In this document: positions 1 to 8,629 of the stretch, piece by piece | Position numbering within the stretch: position 1 is the first letter of the stretch | How the letters are laid out: every line of letters begins with the position of its first letter | Assembly (NCBI GenBank): GCA_963579925.1 | Contig: CAUZJA010000016.1 | Span: 1 to 25,220 of the forward strand | DNA length: 25,220 nucleotides | Source of the DNA: UBA1151 sp963579925 | GTDB taxonomy: Bacteria; Chloroflexota; Dehalococcoidia; Lucifugimonadales; Lucifugimonadaceae | Direction: 5' to 3' | The notes under the pieces: generated by a model | Told to the model about the DNA's origin: nothing | Seen by the model: the letters and a program-made list of their open reading frames with translations, nothing else | Database searches by the model: none | Program-made: the position numbers and the translations under genes

Positions 1-191
1 GCGACTGACGTGAGGGTCTCTGCCGATTCACATCCGCAAGAGCGGTTCATCAACGCCCAGCACTATCGTGGTCGATTACGAAAACCACCCGCGACCACCA
101 CACTGTCACCCTGAGGAGGTCGCTCCGCGACCGACGTGAGGGTCTCTGCCGGTCCACATCCGCAAGAGCGGTTCATCAACGCCCAGCACTA
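1..191. repeat. Two copies of a 65-bp direct repeat (1-65 and 127-191)
   Basis: The first 65 bases recur at 127-191 with only three mismatches, and the copies are separated by 61 bases. No open frame covers them with recognisable protein similarity. The spacer contains a small hairpin (arms 68-74 and 92-98), and a second hairpin (arms 118-122 and 128-132) runs into the second copy. The repeat probably continues to the left of the window edge, because copy 1 starts exactly at base 1. It looks like an intergenic repeat family rather than a gene. Confidence 0.75.
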
Positions 192-299
192 CACCATCCC
201 AAAAATTTGAATGACGCACTCCCTACTGCCTACCAACCACGCGCGAACGACCAGTCCGGCAGAGACCCTCACAGTATCCAAGCCTCCCTCAGGGTGACA
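104..299. repeat. Nested inverted repeat downstream of the CoA-transferase gene
   Basis: Two blocks are exactly inverted around a common centre: 104-116 (tgtcaccctgagg) pairs with 287-299, and 137-152 (tgagggtctctgccgg) pairs with 256-271. The inner part is AT-richer and shows no coding signal. The arrangement resembles a small non-autonomous element or two opposed copies of one intergenic repeat. The rest of 1-366 shows no gene. It lies just past the stop codon of the minus-strand CoA-transferase, so the transcript could fold here, but there is no T-tract of the kind seen in an intrinsic terminator. Confidence 0.6.
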
Positions 300-366
300 A
301 TGCGGCGTACGAAGGCGGCTATCGGAAGATACGAAACACCGGGAGGCCGATGGCTATCTAAAGCAC

Positions 367-1635
367 CTAACCCAACGCCCCCGCCGCCCTCAGCCCATCA
401 ATCTCCGCATCGCCATACCCAAGCTCACCCAGAATCTCATCCGTGTGCTGCCCCTGCATCGGCGATGGAATACCCGGCACGAGCGATGACTCACTCATCT
501 CCGAAATAGGCCCCGGTGTGCGGTACGTACCAAGCGTCGGATGCTCCTGCTCAATGATCAGACCGTTAGCCAGCGCCTGCGCGTTGTCGTACATCTCGTC
601 CACGAACCGGATTGGCGCACACGCAACACCCACCTTCTCGAAACGGGCAATCCACTCCGCAGTAGTCGACTCAGAAATGATCTTTTCTGAGGTCACCGTG
701 AGAGTCTTGATTACCTCAGCATACTCGGGTGACCCAGTGTCGTAGCCCTCATCGAAGCGTGGATCATGCAGCCCAACCTCGTCGGCAAACTTCTTACGAA
801 GCGGGTTGGAGAGCGCACCAACCATCACCGCCGAGTCGCTGGTCACATAACTGCGGTAGTAGATGGAGTACGCTGGATTCTTGCGAAGCTCCTGATACAT
901 CTCATTGATATCTGTGTACGGAACGCCCGCCTCCCGCAACAACGGCAACTCATCCTGCACGAACGCCTGTGGCCCGGATGGCAAGTCGTCGATCTGCGTC
1001 AGGGTGAGCGTCTGCACCATGAGCGCCGCAGCAAGCAGCGACACACCAATCTTCTGCCCCTTCCCCGTGCGCTCCCGATAGTAGAGCGCAGCCGCAACTG
1101 ATGTAGCAACTGACTGCCCCGTTGCGAAGTCCACTGGCGCTGTGGAAACGATCGGCATCAGACGCCCATCCGAATGCTTGCTCTCGGTGGCAACAATCCC
1201 CGTGTAGCCCTGCATCACCAGGTCGTACCCTGGCAGATGACTGTCAGGCCCCTCCGGTCCGTACGCCGTAACTTCGCAGTAGATAAGCCGAGGACTGATC
1301 TTCCTCAACGTCTCATAGTCGATGCCCAACTTCGCCGGGACATCTGGCCGATGGTTGGTGGTGATCACATCCACCTTGGCAGCCAGCCGATGCGCGAGAT
1401 CTCTACCCTCCGCAGTCTTCAGATCAAGCGTGATTGAGCGTTTGCCGCGGTTGAGGCCAACGAACACTCGCTCGTCGCCGGGACCGTACAACCTACCCTG
1501 CCGCCACGGGTCACCCCACGGCGGCTCAACCTTGATCACCTCGGCACCAAGATCAGCCATGAGCATCCCGCCAAGTGGACCCGCTACGATCTCTGAGAAC
1601 TCAAGAACCCGAACGCCTTCAAGAGGTCCGGTCAT
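367..1635 (-). CDS. CaiB/BaiF family (class III) CoA-transferase
   Basis: A 422-residue protein, close to the roughly 430 residues of formyl-CoA transferase. Class III transferases move CoA between carboxylic acids through a mixed anhydride on an aspartate. Visible family features are the N-terminal segment GVRVLEFSEIVAGP (residues 7-20), the ADLGAEVIKVEPP block (28-39), a GYDLVMQGYTG segment, and VDFATGQ, in which Asp169 falls at the place of the catalytic Asp169 of Oxalobacter formyl-CoA transferase. RTGKGQKIGVSL follows. The ATG at 1635 is chosen because it overlaps the TGA of the upstream SMP-30 gene (ATGA), which implies translational coupling. The actual acyl substrate cannot be read from sequence. 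The pairing with a lactonase-like protein suggests catabolism of an organic acid or sugar acid, which is inference. Confidence 0.9.
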   Translation of the reverse strand: MTGPLEGVRVLEFSEIVAGPLGGMLMADLGAEVIKVEPPWGDPWRQGRLYGPGDERVFVGLNRGKRSITLDLKTAEGRDLAHRLAAKVDVITTNHRPDVPAKLGIDYETLRKISPRLIYCEVTAYGPEGPDSHLPGYDLVMQGYTGIVATESKHSDGRLMPIVSTAPVDFATGQSVATSVAAALYYRERTGKGQKIGVSLLAAALMVQTLTLTQIDDLPSGPQAFVQDELPLLREAGVPYTDINEMYQELRKNPAYSIYYRSYVTSDSAVMVGALSNPLRKKFADEVGLHDPRFDEGYDTGSPEYAEVIKTLTVTSEKIISESTTAEWIARFEKVGVACAPIRFVDEMYDNAQALANGLIIEQEHPTLGTYRTPGPISEMSESSLVPGIPSPMQGQHTDEILGELGYGDAEIDGLRAAGALG

Positions 1636-2639
1636 GCGTGGGCCTCGATCGACTGCCGACGGCTCCAATTCGGAACGATATCCGCCCCTTCAACGCCAAC
1701 ATCCAACCGCTCAATGCCATTGCGGCCAGCCACAGATACATAGACCGCCCCGCCCCAGAACGCGATATTGGTCACCTGATCGGCACCCATTCGGTAACTC
1801 CTCAACAAATCCCCGGACTCCGGATCGATCACATCCACAGTCCCTTCCAGCCAGCGCGCCACCCACAATCGACCCTCAGCATCGAACTGGATGCCATCAA
1901 CACTCGGGGAATCAAACTCGTGCACCAGCTGACGATTGGACACCAGGCCGTCTGAATCAAGGTCGTAACTCACCACGGAGTTGACGTGTGTGAGCGCAAC
2001 AAATAGCTGCTTCTGATCAGGATGAACCGCAAGCCCATTCGGGTACGGCAAGTCCTGATCCAACTGCCGGATGCCCACCGGCCGATTCGTCGAACTCATT
2101 TCGATGCGATAAATATTGCCCGACTGCCCCGATTGCCGATTCGGATCCGTAAAAAAAACATTGCCTTTGTGGTCCAGACAAACATCGTTAGGGCCGTTAT
2201 ACGGATTGCCCTCAAACTCGTCCGTCAGAACTTCCATGGCCCGCGACTGCACATCAAATCGCAGAATCTGAGGCACACCCTTGTCGGCCACCACAATGTG
2301 CCCGTCTCCATCGAACCTAATGCCGTTTGGGACCCCGCCAGATTGCGCCCACACCTCAGCCCTGCCATCTGGTTGATAGCGCCCGATGGATCCCTCAAGG
2401 TGATAGTTCACAAAGTACAAATTGCCACTGGAATCAAACGCCGGCCCTTCGGCAAACGTCACATTCGCAATCAAAGGGACGGGAATCACCGCCTCCGGGT
2501 ATGGAAGAGAACTGTTCAACTTGAGATGACCTTTCAATACCAATGGAGAAGATAGCGGAAACGCTTGCCGAAAATTAGCACCTGCAGACGCAGCGGGCAA
2601 GGAGGCTGCAATGCGACCTACTGGATACGAATTCGCCAT
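1632..2639 (-). CDS. SMP-30/gluconolactonase-like beta-propeller protein
   Basis: A 335-residue protein of the SMP-30/gluconolaconase/LRE family, which are six-bladed propellers that hydrolyse lactones or related esters with one divalent metal. The expected ligands are visible: Glu64 in FAEGP, Asn201 in PNGLA and Asp248 in SVDG. Other conserved pieces are VPNGIRFD (residue 103 on) and GPNDVCLD (149 on). The first 45 residues are not typical of the family and contain no clear signal peptide. A TTG at codon 41 (2519) would give the usual length of about 295 residues, so the start is uncertain. The gene overlaps the CoA-transferase by four bases and is the first gene of the pair. The substrate is unknown. 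Confidence 0.85.
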   Translation of the reverse strand: MANSYPVGRIAASLPAASAGANFRQAFPLSSPLVLKGHLKLNSSLPYPEAVIPVPLIANVTFAEGPAFDSSGNLYFVNYHLEGSIGRYQPDGRAEVWAQSGGVPNGIRFDGDGHIVVADKGVPQILRFDVQSRAMEVLTDEFEGNPYNGPNDVCLDHKGNVFFTDPNRQSGQSGNIYRIEMSSTNRPVGIRQLDQDLPYPNGLAVHPDQKQLFVALTHVNSVVSYDLDSDGLVSNRQLVHEFDSPSVDGIQFDAEGRLWVARWLEGTVDVIDPESGDLLRSYRMGADQVTNIAFWGGAVYVSVAGRNGIERLDVGVEGADIVPNWSRRQSIEAHA

Positions 2640-2735
2640 TCTGTAAGAATTCGGTGAATCAGAACGGTATGAGCATGGTTCCGATTGCCATGCACTTTGT
2701 CACTGTAACCACACAAAGATCCAAACGCTGACCGA

Positions 2736-3059
2736 ATGTCGCTCTCCGCTTTCTCTCCTGAGTCCCTCGCGCGCACTTCCGCTGCCCACCCGTGGCGCGT
2801 TGTGATCGTCTGGATACTCGGAATCATCATCAGTTTTGCTTTCATCGCGACGCTGCTGGCCTCCGCCCTCACGGTTGAAGGACAGTTCACCAACTCCCCC
2901 GACTCGAAATTCGCCGAAGAGCTCATCGAGGAACGAATCCGGCCAACCTGAGCGTCAGAAACGGCCGTCATCACGTCCGTAACGCTAACCTTTGTACAAA
3001 GAGCTATGCGGGGGGATTCGTGAGGATATAGACGAAATACTGGTTGATCTTGTGCACTC
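2736..3059 (+). pseudogene. Remnant of an MMPL/RND-type transporter N-terminus
   Basis: Translation from the ATG at 2736 gives an N-terminus resembling MMPL (RND superfamily) transporters: a short lead, AAHPWRVVIVWILG running into one hydrophobic segment (about residues 20-45), then ALTVEGQFTNSPDSKFAEEL. A TGA at 2949-2951 interrupts it, but the same frame goes on with ASETAVITSVTLTF as the family would. After about 2988 the plausible continuation (PLYKELCGGIREDIDEILVDL) is in another frame. Full members are 700 or more residues, so over 85% is missing. The right edge runs into a repeat-like sequence near 3070. It is most likely a dead fragment. The alternative of a small single-pass membrane protein is unlikely given the family-like text beyond the stop. 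Confidence 0.65.
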
Positions 3060-3073
3060 CACATCCAAGGTCT

Positions 3074-3122
3074 TTAGATCCTTCGACTACGGCCCAAAGC
3101 CGCCTTCGCTCAGGATGTCACA
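3074..3122. repeat. Intergenic hairpin-forming repeat-like sequence
   Basis: A stretch beginning gatccttcgactacggccc and ending ctcaggatgtcac can fold with cggc at 3090-3093 against gccg at 3099-3102 and outer atcc/ggat arms. Its wording (cctt-cgac, ctcaggatg-tcac) recalls the repeat blocks at 104-116 and 287-299. It lies exactly where the MMPL remnant stops being readable. The remainder, to the nuoN stop codon at 3244, holds two small hairpins (3125-3139 and 3168-3186) without T-tracts and no recognisable gene. Confidence 0.4.
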
Positions 3123-3243
3123 CCCACCGTCAAACGGTGTTCCACAACCATAATGGGAGACGCTCAGCTGGCCGCTATTTGGCCAGGCGCGAATACGGCT
3201 CGGGCTGCAACCGAAGGGGCACCCAATCAACCGTCCCCGCCCC

Positions 3244-4767
3244 CTACCGCACCAGCGTGGTCGTCACATCCCTCACACCACCCAACGCCGCACTCGCAGA
3301 CTCCGCAGCCGCCGCCAACTGCGTCGGCCACACGCCAATCAAGATAATGCCCACCAGTAACGCACCCAGCATCAACCAACTCGTCCTCGTCACGAAGAAC
3401 GTCGAACGCTCAACCGCCGTCGGCTCATCACCCTTGTCAGGCTGATCCACATACGCCCGCTGGATCACGCGCAAGTAGTAGTAGAGCGACACCAGACTCG
3501 CTCCCATCGCCAACCCGCTCAGCCACAGGAATCCCGCCTCCGCACCCGCGGCAAACAGGTAGAACTTCGTCACAAACCCGGCAAAGAACGGCAGCCCCGC
3601 CAGCGAGAACAATGCCACCGACAACACCAACGAAAGATACGGCGACTTCTTCGCCAACCCACGGTAATCGGCAATCTCGTCGCTGCCCGTTCGCGAGTAC
3701 ACCACCGCCACCACAAGGAACGCCGCAAGGTTGGCGACGGCGTAGCCAACCAGATGCACCATAACGCCACTTGAAGCTCGCTCAGACAGGGTGACCACAC
3801 CACTGCCATCAATGACGCCCAACGACGCCACGCCCAGAAGCAGATACCCAACCTGCCCCACGCTTGAGTAGGCCAGCATTCGCTTGATGTTCGTCTGCCG
3901 AATCGCCGCCAGGTTACCCAGCACCATCGTTGCCGCCGCCAGCATGGCGATCAGAACCCGCCAATCTTCGCTGGCAGGCAACAGGCCTTCTGAGAACAAT
4001 CTAAGAATCAGGGCGAACGCTGCGGCCTTCGAGCCAATCGCCAGGTATGCCGTAACAGGCGTCGGCGCACCCTCGTACACATCCGGTGCCCACATGTGGA
4101 ACGGCACCGCCGCAACCTTGAAACCCAATCCCGCAACGATCAACGCCAACCCAACAATGAGAGCGACATCAGCATCCGGATTCGCCGTGAGATGCGCCGC
4201 AATACCATCGTAGAAAGTCGTCCCCGTAACGCCCCACACCATGCTGATGCCGTACAGCATGATTGCCGATGAGAACGCGCCAAGCAGAATGTACTTCACC
4301 GCCGACTCGTTCGACTTGCTGTCGTACTTCCGTAGCGCCACCAACACATAGAGGCTGAAGCTCAGCAACTCCATAGCGATGTACGCCGTCAGCAACTCGC
4401 CAGCCGATGCCATCAGCACCATGCCGAGTATCGAGAAAATTAGGATGCCGTAGTACTCACCTGGGAATCGGATGTGCTGCTTCACGTAGTCGATGGAAGC
4501 GATCATCACCGCAACGCCCAGCAGCACCAGGAATGCGAAGAAGAACAGCGAGTACCCATCGGCGATGAACACACCGCCGTACAACTCCTCAACGCGATCC
4601 CAACGGTAGATCAGGGCTGTGGCAACCGCTGCAATCAGTCCAGCCACCCCAACCCAAGGCAGCACACCTCGACTAGCTTTCGGCAGCACGAGATCGAGCG
4701 CCAGAACCAGCAGGCCCATACCGGTGAGGATGAACTCGGGAATCAGCAGATTGACGTTCACGCTCAT
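3244..4767 (-). CDS. nuoN: NADH-quinone oxidoreductase subunit N (complex I membrane subunit)
   Basis: A 507-residue, highly hydrophobic antiporter-like subunit of respiratory complex I. It forms one of three proton channels in the membrane arm. The key charged residues are visible: the glutamate in YIAMELLSFSLYVLVAL (helix 5) and the lysine in GLGFKVAAVPFHMWAPDVYEG, followed by PTPVTAYLAIGSKAAAF, the typical discontinuous-helix region. The length matches NuoN (about 485-510). The ATG at 4767 overlaps the TGA of nuoM (ATGA), so translation is coupled. It is the last gene of the nuo operon. No clear intrinsic terminator with a T-tract follows, only small hairpins in the 3125-3186 region. Confidence 0.96.
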   Translation of the reverse strand: MSVNVNLLIPEFILTGMGLLVLALDLVLPKASRGVLPWVGVAGLIAAVATALIYRWDRVEELYGGVFIADGYSLFFFAFLVLLGVAVMIASIDYVKQHIRFPGEYYGILIFSILGMVLMASAGELLTAYIAMELLSFSLYVLVALRKYDSKSNESAVKYILLGAFSSAIMLYGISMVWGVTGTTFYDGIAAHLTANPDADVALIVGLALIVAGLGFKVAAVPFHMWAPDVYEGAPTPVTAYLAIGSKAAAFALILRLFSEGLLPASEDWRVLIAMLAAATMVLGNLAAIRQTNIKRMLAYSSVGQVGYLLLGVASLGVIDGSGVVTLSERASSGVMVHLVGYAVANLAAFLVVAVVYSRTGSDEIADYRGLAKKSPYLSLVLSVALFSLAGLPFFAGFVTKFYLFAAGAEAGFLWLSGLAMGASLVSLYYYLRVIQRAYVDQPDKGDEPTAVERSTFFVTRTSWLMLGALLVGIILIGVWPTQLAAAAESASAALGGVRDVTTTLVR

Positions 4768-6332
4768 CCGCCAATCGCTCCCATCAACTCAACGCTCGAG
4801 TCGATCAGTTCCAGGAAGTAGAACGGAACCAGGCCAATGGTGAACATGGAGGCGATCAAAATCACGCCGGTGATCTTTTGCGGCATGGCGATATCTGGCA
4901 GGCCAGCCCATCGATCGTCTGGCTCACCAAAGAAGACCATCGCCATCAGCCGCAAGATATAGATAGCCGTAATCGCCGCGCCCACAACCGCCAGCACACC
5001 CGCCCACGGATACGTCTGGAATAGGCCTATAAACACCAGCAACTCAGGCACAAACCCACTCAGCCCCGGCAATCCCAGCGACGCCAGTCCCGCAATCGCA
5101 AACATGAACGATCCAACAGGCATCACTTTCGCCAGTCCGTTCAGAGCGTTGATCGAATCGCCACTCTCAACCTCGCCATCAGATCCAAACGACCGCGAAT
5201 GCGACTTCTCATAGATGAAGCCAACCAGCGTAAAGAAGAGCGCCGTCATAACGCCATGCGCGAACATCTGAAGCACCGCTCCAGACATTCCAATGGAACT
5301 CAACGTGCCGATGCCCACCATCACATAACCCATGTGGCTCACAGACGAGTAGCCAATCATGTACTTCAAATCGCGCTGCGATAACGCCGAAACAGCACCG
5401 TAGACGATGTTCACCGTGCCCAGAATCACCAGGATTATGCCCCAGTCGTCAGCACCGTTTGGCAGCACCTCCACGCCCACACGAATGATGCCGTACGCGC
5501 CCAGCTTCATCAGCACTCCGGCGTGCAACATCGACACCGATTTCGGTGCGGCAACGTGACCGTCCGGCGACCACGTATGCAACGGCCACAACCCCGCCAG
5601 CAGACCAAACCCAAGCATCAGGAACGGGAAAAACACCCGCGCGAACACATCGCCGTACTGCGTCTTCTGCAGTTCGATCAGATCGAACGACTGCGCGCCT
5701 GATTCCACATATATAGCCAGTATCGCAATCCAAATCGCGATCGAGCCAGCGACCAGGAAGATCACCAGCTTCATCGCCCCGTACTCTTTGGTCCGACTAA
5801 AGTTCGTGCGCCAGCCAGCAAAGAAGACACGCAGGTTCTCGCTGCTGCTGCCCCAGAAGGCAATCAGCAAGAACATCGGCAGCACCGCAATCTCGTAGAA
5901 GAAGAACAGGAAGAACAGGTCCATCGAAACGAACGTTCCGTACACGCCGCCAGTGAGCACATGGAGCAGGATCAGGTAGTCACGAACCCGCGAATCCGTA
6001 CTCCACGTCATCAGCATCGCGCCCACGTACACAATGCCCGTCATAAAGATCATCACCGCCGATATTCCGTCGACGCCAACATGGAACGAGATGCCCAGAC
6101 TGGGCAGCCAATCCCACTGGTTCACGAACTGATACTTCTCGTCAGCCCCGCCAAAGTGCTGGTTGTACTGCAACAGAACATAGAGCGACAGCACCGCGCT
6201 CGCCACGGCAACCAGCAACGAGAAGTACTTCCAGTGCTTCGGCTTCTCGCCAGGCCACAAAAGCAGTGCCAGCGCGGCCGCAAACGGCAACGCTGTAATG
6301 ATCGTGAGGATCATTTCGTCGAAGCGATCCAT
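4764..6332 (-). CDS. nuoM: NADH-quinone oxidoreductase subunit M
   Basis: A 522-residue, multi-pass membrane subunit of complex I, homologous to Mrp-type antiporters. Conserved segments include the essential glutamate in FFFYEIAVLPMFLLIAFWG, GLWPLHTWSPDGHVAAPKSV with MLHAGVLMKLGAYG, and the helix-break region around ALSQRDLKYMIGYSSVSHMG. Length and order match NuoM. The ATG at 6332 directly follows the nuoL stop codon (TAG then ATG). A second ATG seven codons in (MILTIIT) is also possible. It pumps protons together with NuoL and NuoN. Confidence 0.96.
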   Translation of the reverse strand: MDRFDEMILTIITALPFAAALALLLWPGEKPKHWKYFSLLVAVASAVLSLYVLLQYNQHFGGADEKYQFVNQWDWLPSLGISFHVGVDGISAVMIFMTGIVYVGAMLMTWSTDSRVRDYLILLHVLTGGVYGTFVSMDLFFLFFFYEIAVLPMFLLIAFWGSSSENLRVFFAGWRTNFSRTKEYGAMKLVIFLVAGSIAIWIAILAIYVESGAQSFDLIELQKTQYGDVFARVFFPFLMLGFGLLAGLWPLHTWSPDGHVAAPKSVSMLHAGVLMKLGAYGIIRVGVEVLPNGADDWGIILVILGTVNIVYGAVSALSQRDLKYMIGYSSVSHMGYVMVGIGTLSSIGMSGAVLQMFAHGVMTALFFTLVGFIYEKSHSRSFGSDGEVESGDSINALNGLAKVMPVGSFMFAIAGLASLGLPGLSGFVPELLVFIGLFQTYPWAGVLAVVGAAITAIYILRLMAMVFFGEPDDRWAGLPDIAMPQKITGVILIASMFTIGLVPFYFLELIDSSVELMGAIGG

Positions 6333-8216
6333 CTACTGCGCCCACCACACAACGGCAGCCACAATAGCGCCAATCGCCATCGCCGCTGCGTAGTTGTAGA
6401 AGAGACCGGTCTGCAAGAACCGCAGTTCATTGGCCCACCAGCCTGTCGCCTTCGCAGGGCCGTCCACACCCTCATCATTGACCACCCGTCGATCGAACCA
6501 ACCAACCAGTCCCGCCAGCGCCAGCACCAGCCGATCAATCCCCCACTGATACAGCTCATCAAAATAGAACTTCCGCTCAAGCACCCGCTGAGCCAACGGG
6601 AACTGACGCCGCAGAGCAACAACCCTGCCCGGTGACGACTTCAACATCCGCACCACAACAACCATCGACCCAATCGCCAGCACAGCTGAAACAACCGTCA
6701 GCCACGCCGTGAACTCAATGCCATGCGCCTCATGCGACTGCACAATCCAACCCGTGAACCCGCCAAAGTCGCCCCACTCAAACGCAATCGCCCCGGTGAC
6801 CGCGCCAAGAATCGCCAGAAGCACCATCGGCGCGGTCATGGCCAGCGGCGATTCATGCGCCTCGACTGCCACTCGCCTCTTTTTGCCACGCACAACAGTC
6901 TCGACCGTTGCATCCTTGCCAAAGAACACCTTGTAGATGATCCGCGCCGTATAGATCGCAGAGGCGACCACAGCGATCAGCGCGATCACCAGATACGCCT
7001 CGTTGAGACGCCCTTCTGACACCGCACGCAGAATCTCGTCCTTTGAGAAGAACCCACCCAGCGGCGGCACCCCCGCCAGCGAAATCGCCGCAATGATGAA
7101 CGTCACCGCCGTGATCGGCATCTTGCGGAGCAGGCCACCCATATTCCGCACATCAGTCTGGTGCGTACCGTGGTTCACGCTGCCCGCTCCAAGGAACAGC
7201 ACCGCCTTGGCGAATGCATGCGCCAGCAAATGCAACATCGCAATCCCCGGCTCTCCAGCGCCCAGCGCCAGCATCATGAACCCCAGATGGCTCACCGTGG
7301 AGTACGCCAAGATCCGCTTCATATCCGTCATCACAATCGCCACCATCGCAGCGCCCAACGCCGTCGTAGCGCCCACCCCCGCAATGATGTCCAGCATGAA
7401 CGGCGTCGCCTCATAAATCGGGAACAACACAGCGATCAGGAACACGCCCGCCGCCACCATCGTCGCAGCATGAATCAGTGCGCTAACCGGCGTCGGACCC
7501 TCCATCGCATCCGGCAACCAAACGTGGAACGGCACCTGTGCCGACTTGCCAGCAGCACCAAGGAAAATCAGAAACGTCGACCAGTTGAGAACAGTCTTGC
7601 TCACCTCGCCCGCCTCAACCGCGTCAAAGATCGCCGACATCTCAAACGACCCTGTCTCACGGAAGAGCAGGATGATACCGATCAGCAAACCAACGTCGCC
7701 AATTCGCGTCGTAATAAACGCCTTCTTCGCCGCCTCGGCAGCCGATCTCCGCTCCCACCAGAAACCGATCAGAAGATACGAGCCAAGCCCCACACCCTCC
7801 CACGCAACGTACAGAAATAGCAGGTTGTCAGCCAGCACCAGTGCCAGCATCGCAGCCGCAAACAACGAGTGCACAGCGAAGTACCATCCGAACCGGTCAT
7901 CGCCCTCCATGTACTTCAGCGAGTACACCTGGATCATCAGCGATACGAACGAAACAATACCCACCATCGTGAGCGATATCGGCGATACCGAAACACCCCA
8001 TGTAAACGTCGAGCCCGCAACCTCAAACCAGTCGATTGAGAACACCTCAGGCCCGCTGTCGTTCATATCTATAAGTGCGACAAAGAAGACGACCAGCGAC
8101 GCCGCAATCGCGCCAATCGACAGATAAGCGCCCTTACCGGGCAGCCACCTGCCGAACAGCAGAATTACCACGAATGCGCCAGCCGGAATGGCGGGTGCCA
8201 GGAATGCGTACTCCAT
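6333..8216 (-). CDS. nuoL: NADH-quinone oxidoreductase subunit L
   Basis: A 627-residue membrane subunit, the distal antiporter-like pump of complex I that carries the long lateral helix at its C-terminus. Visible landmarks are YVAWEGVGLGSYLLIGFW with its functional glutamate, the lysine-containing AGKSAQVPFHVWLPDAMEGP, PTPVSALIHAATMV, and TDMKRILAYSTVSHLGFM. The length is close to E. coli NuoL (613). The C-terminal part ends in a further hydrophobic helix (YNYAAAMAIGAIVAAVVWW). The ATG at 8216 lies seven bases after the nuoK stop codon. No defects were seen. Confidence 0.96.
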   Translation of the reverse strand: MEYAFLAPAIPAGAFVVILLFGRWLPGKGAYLSIGAIAASLVVFFVALIDMNDSGPEVFSIDWFEVAGSTFTWGVSVSPISLTMVGIVSFVSLMIQVYSLKYMEGDDRFGWYFAVHSLFAAAMLALVLADNLLFLYVAWEGVGLGSYLLIGFWWERRSAAEAAKKAFITTRIGDVGLLIGIILLFRETGSFEMSAIFDAVEAGEVSKTVLNWSTFLIFLGAAGKSAQVPFHVWLPDAMEGPTPVSALIHAATMVAAGVFLIAVLFPIYEATPFMLDIIAGVGATTALGAAMVAIVMTDMKRILAYSTVSHLGFMMLALGAGEPGIAMLHLLAHAFAKAVLFLGAGSVNHGTHQTDVRNMGGLLRKMPITAVTFIIAAISLAGVPPLGGFFSKDEILRAVSEGRLNEAYLVIALIAVVASAIYTARIIYKVFFGKDATVETVVRGKKRRVAVEAHESPLAMTAPMVLLAILGAVTGAIAFEWGDFGGFTGWIVQSHEAHGIEFTAWLTVVSAVLAIGSMVVVVRMLKSSPGRVVALRRQFPLAQRVLERKFYFDELYQWGIDRLVLALAGLVGWFDRRVVNDEGVDGPAKATGWWANELRFLQTGLFYNYAAAMAIGAIVAAVVWWAQ

Positions 8217-8223
8217 TAGCCCG

Positions 8224-8544
8224 CTACCACTTCATCGTGTCCAGCTCGTCGGTGTTCGCCGTGCCGCGGTTCCGGAATAGACGCAACACAATCGCCATCG
8301 CCAGCCCAATTTCTGCCGCTGATATCGTGATGATAAATATCGCCAGCACCTGCCCAAACACCCGCTCATCCGGCGGCCGATCCACCAGCGCGGCCTGACC
8401 AATCAGGTTCACATTCACAGCATTCAACAGCAGCTCAATCGAAACAAGAATCAGAACCGCACTACGTCGCGCCAACACGCCATACAACCCAATGCTGAAC
8501 AAAGCAGCACTAAGAATCTGAAAGTGAAGCAGTTCGAGATCCAC
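8224..8544 (-). CDS. nuoK: NADH-quinone oxidoreductase subunit K
   Basis: A 106-residue protein with three membrane helices, the usual NuoK size of about 100. The two buried glutamates needed for proton transfer are present: Glu37 in SIELLLNAVN and Glu78 in SAAEIGLAMAIVLRLFR. The start codon is GTG at 8544 (VDLELLHFQILSAALF, read as Met), and no better in-frame ATG exists upstream of the first helix. Unlike the rest of the operon, nuoK is separated from nuoJ by 85 bases, filled mainly by a palindromic repeat, so its translation is not coupled to nuoJ by overlap. Confidence 0.94.
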   Translation of the reverse strand: MDLELLHFQILSAALFSIGLYGVLARRSAVLILVSIELLLNAVNVNLIGQAALVDRPPDERVFGQVLAIFIITISAAEIGLAMAIVLRLFRNRGTANTDELDTMKW

Positions 8545-8552
8545 TACTTACC

Positions 8553-8595
8553 CCCTCTCCCTCTGGGAGAGGGCTGGGGTGAGGGCCCGTCACAT
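8553..8595. repeat. Palindromic repeat between nuoJ and nuoK
   Basis: The sequence ccctctccc at 8553-8561 and gggagaggg at 8565-8573 form a perfect 9-bp stem with a 3-base loop. It is followed by the purine-rich tail ctggggtgagggc up to about 8586. Sequences of this wording are familiar as dispersed intergenic repeats in many bacterial genomes (my recollection, not checked). In the minus-strand transcript it would fold between nuoJ and nuoK. There is no T-tract, so it is unlikely to be an intrinsic terminator. It may affect mRNA stability or be a passive insertion. Confidence 0.75.
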
Positions 8596-8629
8596 AAGCA
8601 GCGCACGCCACTCACGTACAACACCCCAA

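Noticed and set aside
1..191. CRISPR array from the repeated 65-bp unit
   Set aside because: Only two copies, a repeat too long for CRISPR, and no cas genes nearby.
1322..2555. Plus-strand open frames of 126-220 codons opposite the CoA-transferase and SMP-30 genes
   Set aside because: They are shadows of conserved minus-strand genes, with Pro/Arg-rich composition and no recognisable domain.
2618..3064. Minus-strand open frame of 148 codons opposite the MMPL remnant
   Set aside because: The plus-strand text matches MMPL N-termini; the minus-strand frame has no family-like features and overlaps the SMP-30 start.
3168..3186. Hairpin ctggcc/ggccag downstream of nuoN as an operon terminator
   Set aside because: The stem is only 6 bp and no T-tract follows on the minus strand.
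4474..8127. Long plus-strand open frames opposite nuoN, nuoM and nuoL (for example 5961-6635 and 7161-7820)
   Set aside because: They are antisense to clearly conserved membrane subunits, are rich in Arg/His/Gln from reverse-reading GC-rich codons, and show no family motifs.
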